A stretch of 64,000 nucleotides of DNA, taken from contig CAKMRJ010005412.1 of NCBI GenBank assembly GCA_928212115.1, positions 256,824,104 through 256,888,103 on the forward strand, given 5' to 3'. The position numbers and the translations under genes are program-made. This document shows positions 61,325 to 64,000 of this stretch, piece after piece. The stretch comes from Lactuca virosa (taxonomy: Eukaryota; Streptophyta; Magnoliopsida; Asterales; Asteraceae). The number at the start of each line of letters is the position of its first letter. Positions within the stretch are counted from its first letter, which is position 1. A model generated the notes under the pieces. It ran no database searches. It saw only the letters and a program-made list of their open reading frames with translations, and was not told where the DNA came from.

Positions 61325-62575
61325 TGTAACAACGTAAATTTTAAACCAAATTTTTAAAAATTAGAAACACATTTTTCTCAATTCAAAACATCTCAAGGTG
61401 TCAAAATATCAAATCATCAAAACACATATCCAAAAACTGTATATATAGCAAATCCAGGACCCTCTAGAAAAAACATGACTCAAATCTCTGATGTGTGTAC
61501 AATCAAGCCGGCGCCTTCCCGTGATCCTGACAAGTACCTGAAACACATAACACATAACACGGTAAGCACAAAGCTTAGTGAGTTCCCCAAAATACAACAC
61601 AGCTCATTAGCTACTCTACGTTATAACACAATAAGACCCTCCGGTCAATGTGTCTCAGTGGGACCCTCTGGTCCCAACTCAGCTGGACCCTCCGGTCCCT
61701 CAACTCAGCAATTCAATATGATACACAACATACATATCACAAAGACAAATAGCAGGATATCTCAATACTAAGTATATGCACATAAGACCCTCTGGCCACA
61801 CATAGGTTACCACTCAAGGTAAGTATAGTGATAAGACTCACCTCGTAAGCTATCAAGTAAAAGTATCGTACTCGGAAATCTCGAACTAGCCTCCGCCTAA
61901 CACATTAGATACGTATCTCTAATCAATACTCCACTCATACTCAATTACACCAAAGGCTATTCTCTCATTCTCTCTAACTCTTGGAATGGGTAAAAGGCCA
62001 TTTTACCCCTCCATGGTCTCCATTACTTATGTTGACCAAACCCTAAACTCAACAAAAGTCAAACTCGAGTCAACAGTCCCAGTTTGACCTGACTCTCCGA
62101 GTGCACTTATGCGACTCGTCGAGTTCAGTAGTTCCTCAGAAGACTTTGTGAGGGTCCAGCTCGTCGATTTAACCCCTAACTCGCCGAGTAACAACATAGC
62201 CAACCCATCAGGACAAACCCTAACCGACTCGTCGAGTCGGCTCCTCGACTCGGCGAGTCCATTCAGACTCTTTTCTTATTTAGACGATTTTAAGGCAGAA
62301 AACCTTCCCAGACTCTAGATCTACACTCTCAAGGCTCATTTATCACGTAAAGTCACAAACTTTACATCCATGATTGGCACTTAGGGCTTGAAATGCCAAA
62401 ACACACCTTTAAAAGGGTTTTTCACTTAATAGCATTATTATGGCTGAATAAAGCAGGGACTTTTGGGCTCTAGGGACCTCACATGGTCCAGATCTAAAGT
62501 TCAAACCTCAACATGAACTCAAAACACTCTAGGTCCTCATATTAGATAGAAAAAGCCCTAAACTCCCAATATAAT
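61325..62575 (-). repeat. LTR I, truncated by LTR J
   Basis: TGTAACAACGTAAATTTT start as in LTR B. It has the conserved module (GGCGCCTTCCCGTGATCC .. AGTACCTGAAAC .. GGTAAGCACAAAGCTTAGTG, 61511-61582), GGACCCTCCGGTCC hairpins (61626-61700), and ACTCGNCGAGT palindromes (62096-62255). It is interrupted at 62576 by the start of J. Confidence 0.75.
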
Positions 62576-64000
62576 TGTAACGTCCGTAGATCCGGGCTAG
62601 TCAATTTAGAGATAATAGGGGTCGAAAATGACTTTTCGACAAAAGATTATTTAGAATAAATAATCTTAACCGAGTTGTAGAATATGTCTCAAGGGTTCCG
62701 TACATATAAAGAACGCCGAAATCCGATTTATAACGAAGAAGTTATGGTCCGTCGAAGTTTTACGGCAAAACCAGCACGGCACCGGGAGACGTAAATAGTG
62801 AATTTACGATAGAGGACTTTTTACCCTTAGTGATCTAAACAAAAGTTGTAGTATATGTTAAACCGAGAACATACAAAAAAGAACGCCCAAATCTGACTTC
62901 GTATGAGGAAGTTATGATTTTTCTAAGGTTTGGCATAGCAGTGCACGGCCCGAAACTCGAATTTTAGTTCGAGCGGTTTTTGGCTTACGCAACCTTAATG
63001 AGAGTTGAATATCTCATTAATAGGAACTCAACGGTAAAAAGATAGACGAAAACGGAGTCCGTATGAAGGAGTTACGAATTCTTCGTGGCCATTTAATAGT
63101 CTAATCTCCTCCTACTGTTAAATTTAAGATCGGTCGAGAGTTAGTCAATGGAGTCTAAATGAAAGTTGTAGATCTTGTTTTTATCTACACATGGAAAAAA
63201 ATAACGTCGAAAACGGAGCTCGTATACGAAAGTTACGGGGTTTAGAAGTCGGCAGGGTGTTGCTGCAAAAGGGGTGATGTGGCTGAATATGGGCCACGAC
63301 TTTCTCCCCAAGAAAAGCCATCAGGTGATGACACGTGGCACCGATTCGGTGAGTCAGTGAACCGACTCGGCGAGTCCATCAGGATTTCACACTATAAATA
63401 GATGTGTCGGGTTCCATTCATTCTCACACCTTTTCCTCTTCCACTTTCTCTCTCTACTTTCTCTCTCTAGCCTCCTAACCCCCCCCCCTAAAGTCTAGGT
63501 AAACCACCTAGCACCCGAAGGAAGCCCCGAGGCTCTGAGAAAAGAGCCTTTCGGCTCGGAAACGCTGCTCCGGCGAAGCCCGGTTTTGCGAAAAACCCAC
63601 TGTAAGTGAGCTATGCCTACCCTATCTTTAGTATAGCTTATGTTTTAATATAGTAACATTATTAGGACCTTAAAATAATTATTTGGGCTGTTATTATGAG
63701 TTATATAAGAGTGTTGCTTAACGTTTATATAATAGTAATAATAGCTAGACTATTAATTAGTCGCGGTTAACGTTAGACTAAACTCTAGTGGTAATGATAC
63801 TAGGTTTTGTCCGAGGGAAATTGTTTTAACAGTAACGAAGTGTTGTCCAAGTACCGAGTCAACACCTTTTCAAGTGAGTGCATAGTTACTTTCATCTTAC
63901 ACATAGATATGAAGTATTTAACATAAATTACGTGCTATGTGTGCATATTATCTGAGTACTTGCTGTCTATGCTGGATGAACGATTTTATACATGTTTTAA
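62576..64000 (+). mobile_element. LTR J (plus orientation), runs off the window
   Basis: TGTAACGTCCGTAGATCCGG start. Four diverged modules of about 160-170 bp (62711, 62881, 63044, 63202). Palindrome half-sites and GACTCGGCGAGTC (63362-63374). TATAAATA at 63393-63400 followed by a long pyrimidine-rich CTCTTTCTC leader. A C run at 63479-63488 and GC-rich hairpins (AGAGCCTTTCGGCTC, about 63544) follow. The 3' end is not in the window. Confidence 0.7.
63393..63400 (+). promoter_or_regulatory. TATA box of LTR J
   Basis: TATAAATA, 19 bp after the palindrome GACTCGGCGAGTC, followed by a CT-rich initiator/leader region typical of plant LTR promoters. Confidence 0.65.

Overview
The window is plant nuclear DNA and is mostly transposable elements. 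Evidence: one intron-bearing polygalacturonase gene, LTR retrotransposons primed by initiator-Met tRNA, Helitron ends with plant-type 3' hairpins, a MuDR-type MULE, a CACTA element and MITEs. The recurrent palindrome ACTCGNCGAGT in several LTRs reminds me of lettuce (Lactuca, Asteraceae) retroelements; that is recollection, not something shown here.

Layout. 1-4336: body of a Helitron-like element whose 3' end (hairpin plus CTAG) is at 4336. 4337-6252: short host-like stretch with a possible first exon at 4881, interrupted by a foldback element (5040-6086, 8-9 bp target duplication). 6253-9014: non-autonomous Helitron on the minus strand. 9029-36171: a four-level nest. A plus-strand solo LTR (E) was hit by a minus-strand gag-only Gypsy element (A, TSD GTTTG). 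A's left LTR was hit by a minus-strand Gypsy-type element without recognisable genes (B). B's interior was hit by a degenerate minus-strand Copia element (TSD TACAT). 36407-40823: MULE with 9 bp TSD, a decayed MuDR transposase gene and a nested hAT-type MITE. 41098-43864: non-autonomous CACTA element (TSD TAT) with a nested hAT-type MITE.

44405-47282 holds the only convincing intact host gene: a six-exon GH28 polygalacturonase of 448 residues with signal peptide and catalytic motifs. It is followed by a Stowaway-like MITE, a broken LINE reverse transcriptase (48330-49420) and a microsatellite/foldback MITE complex (50144-50921).

51207-62575 is a second Gypsy cluster: LTR fragment F1, a chromovirus-type 3' LTR with the polyprotein tail (F2), a truncated LTR (G), an interior with a broken gag gene split by a solo LTR (H, TSD TGTCT), and LTR I. 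From 62576 to the window end is another LTR (J) in plus orientation.

The most interesting signal is architecture shared by LTRs of different families. Most carry a family-specific palindrome in two clusters, one just upstream of the TATA box and one 200-750 bp downstream. Several carry minisatellites of 4-nt-loop hairpins, and nearly all carry a conserved module (CTCACTAAGC..GCTTAC..CAGGTAC) about 150-290 bp before the LTR 3' end. Between the related LTRs E and A the palindrome changed on both arms while staying perfectly symmetrical.
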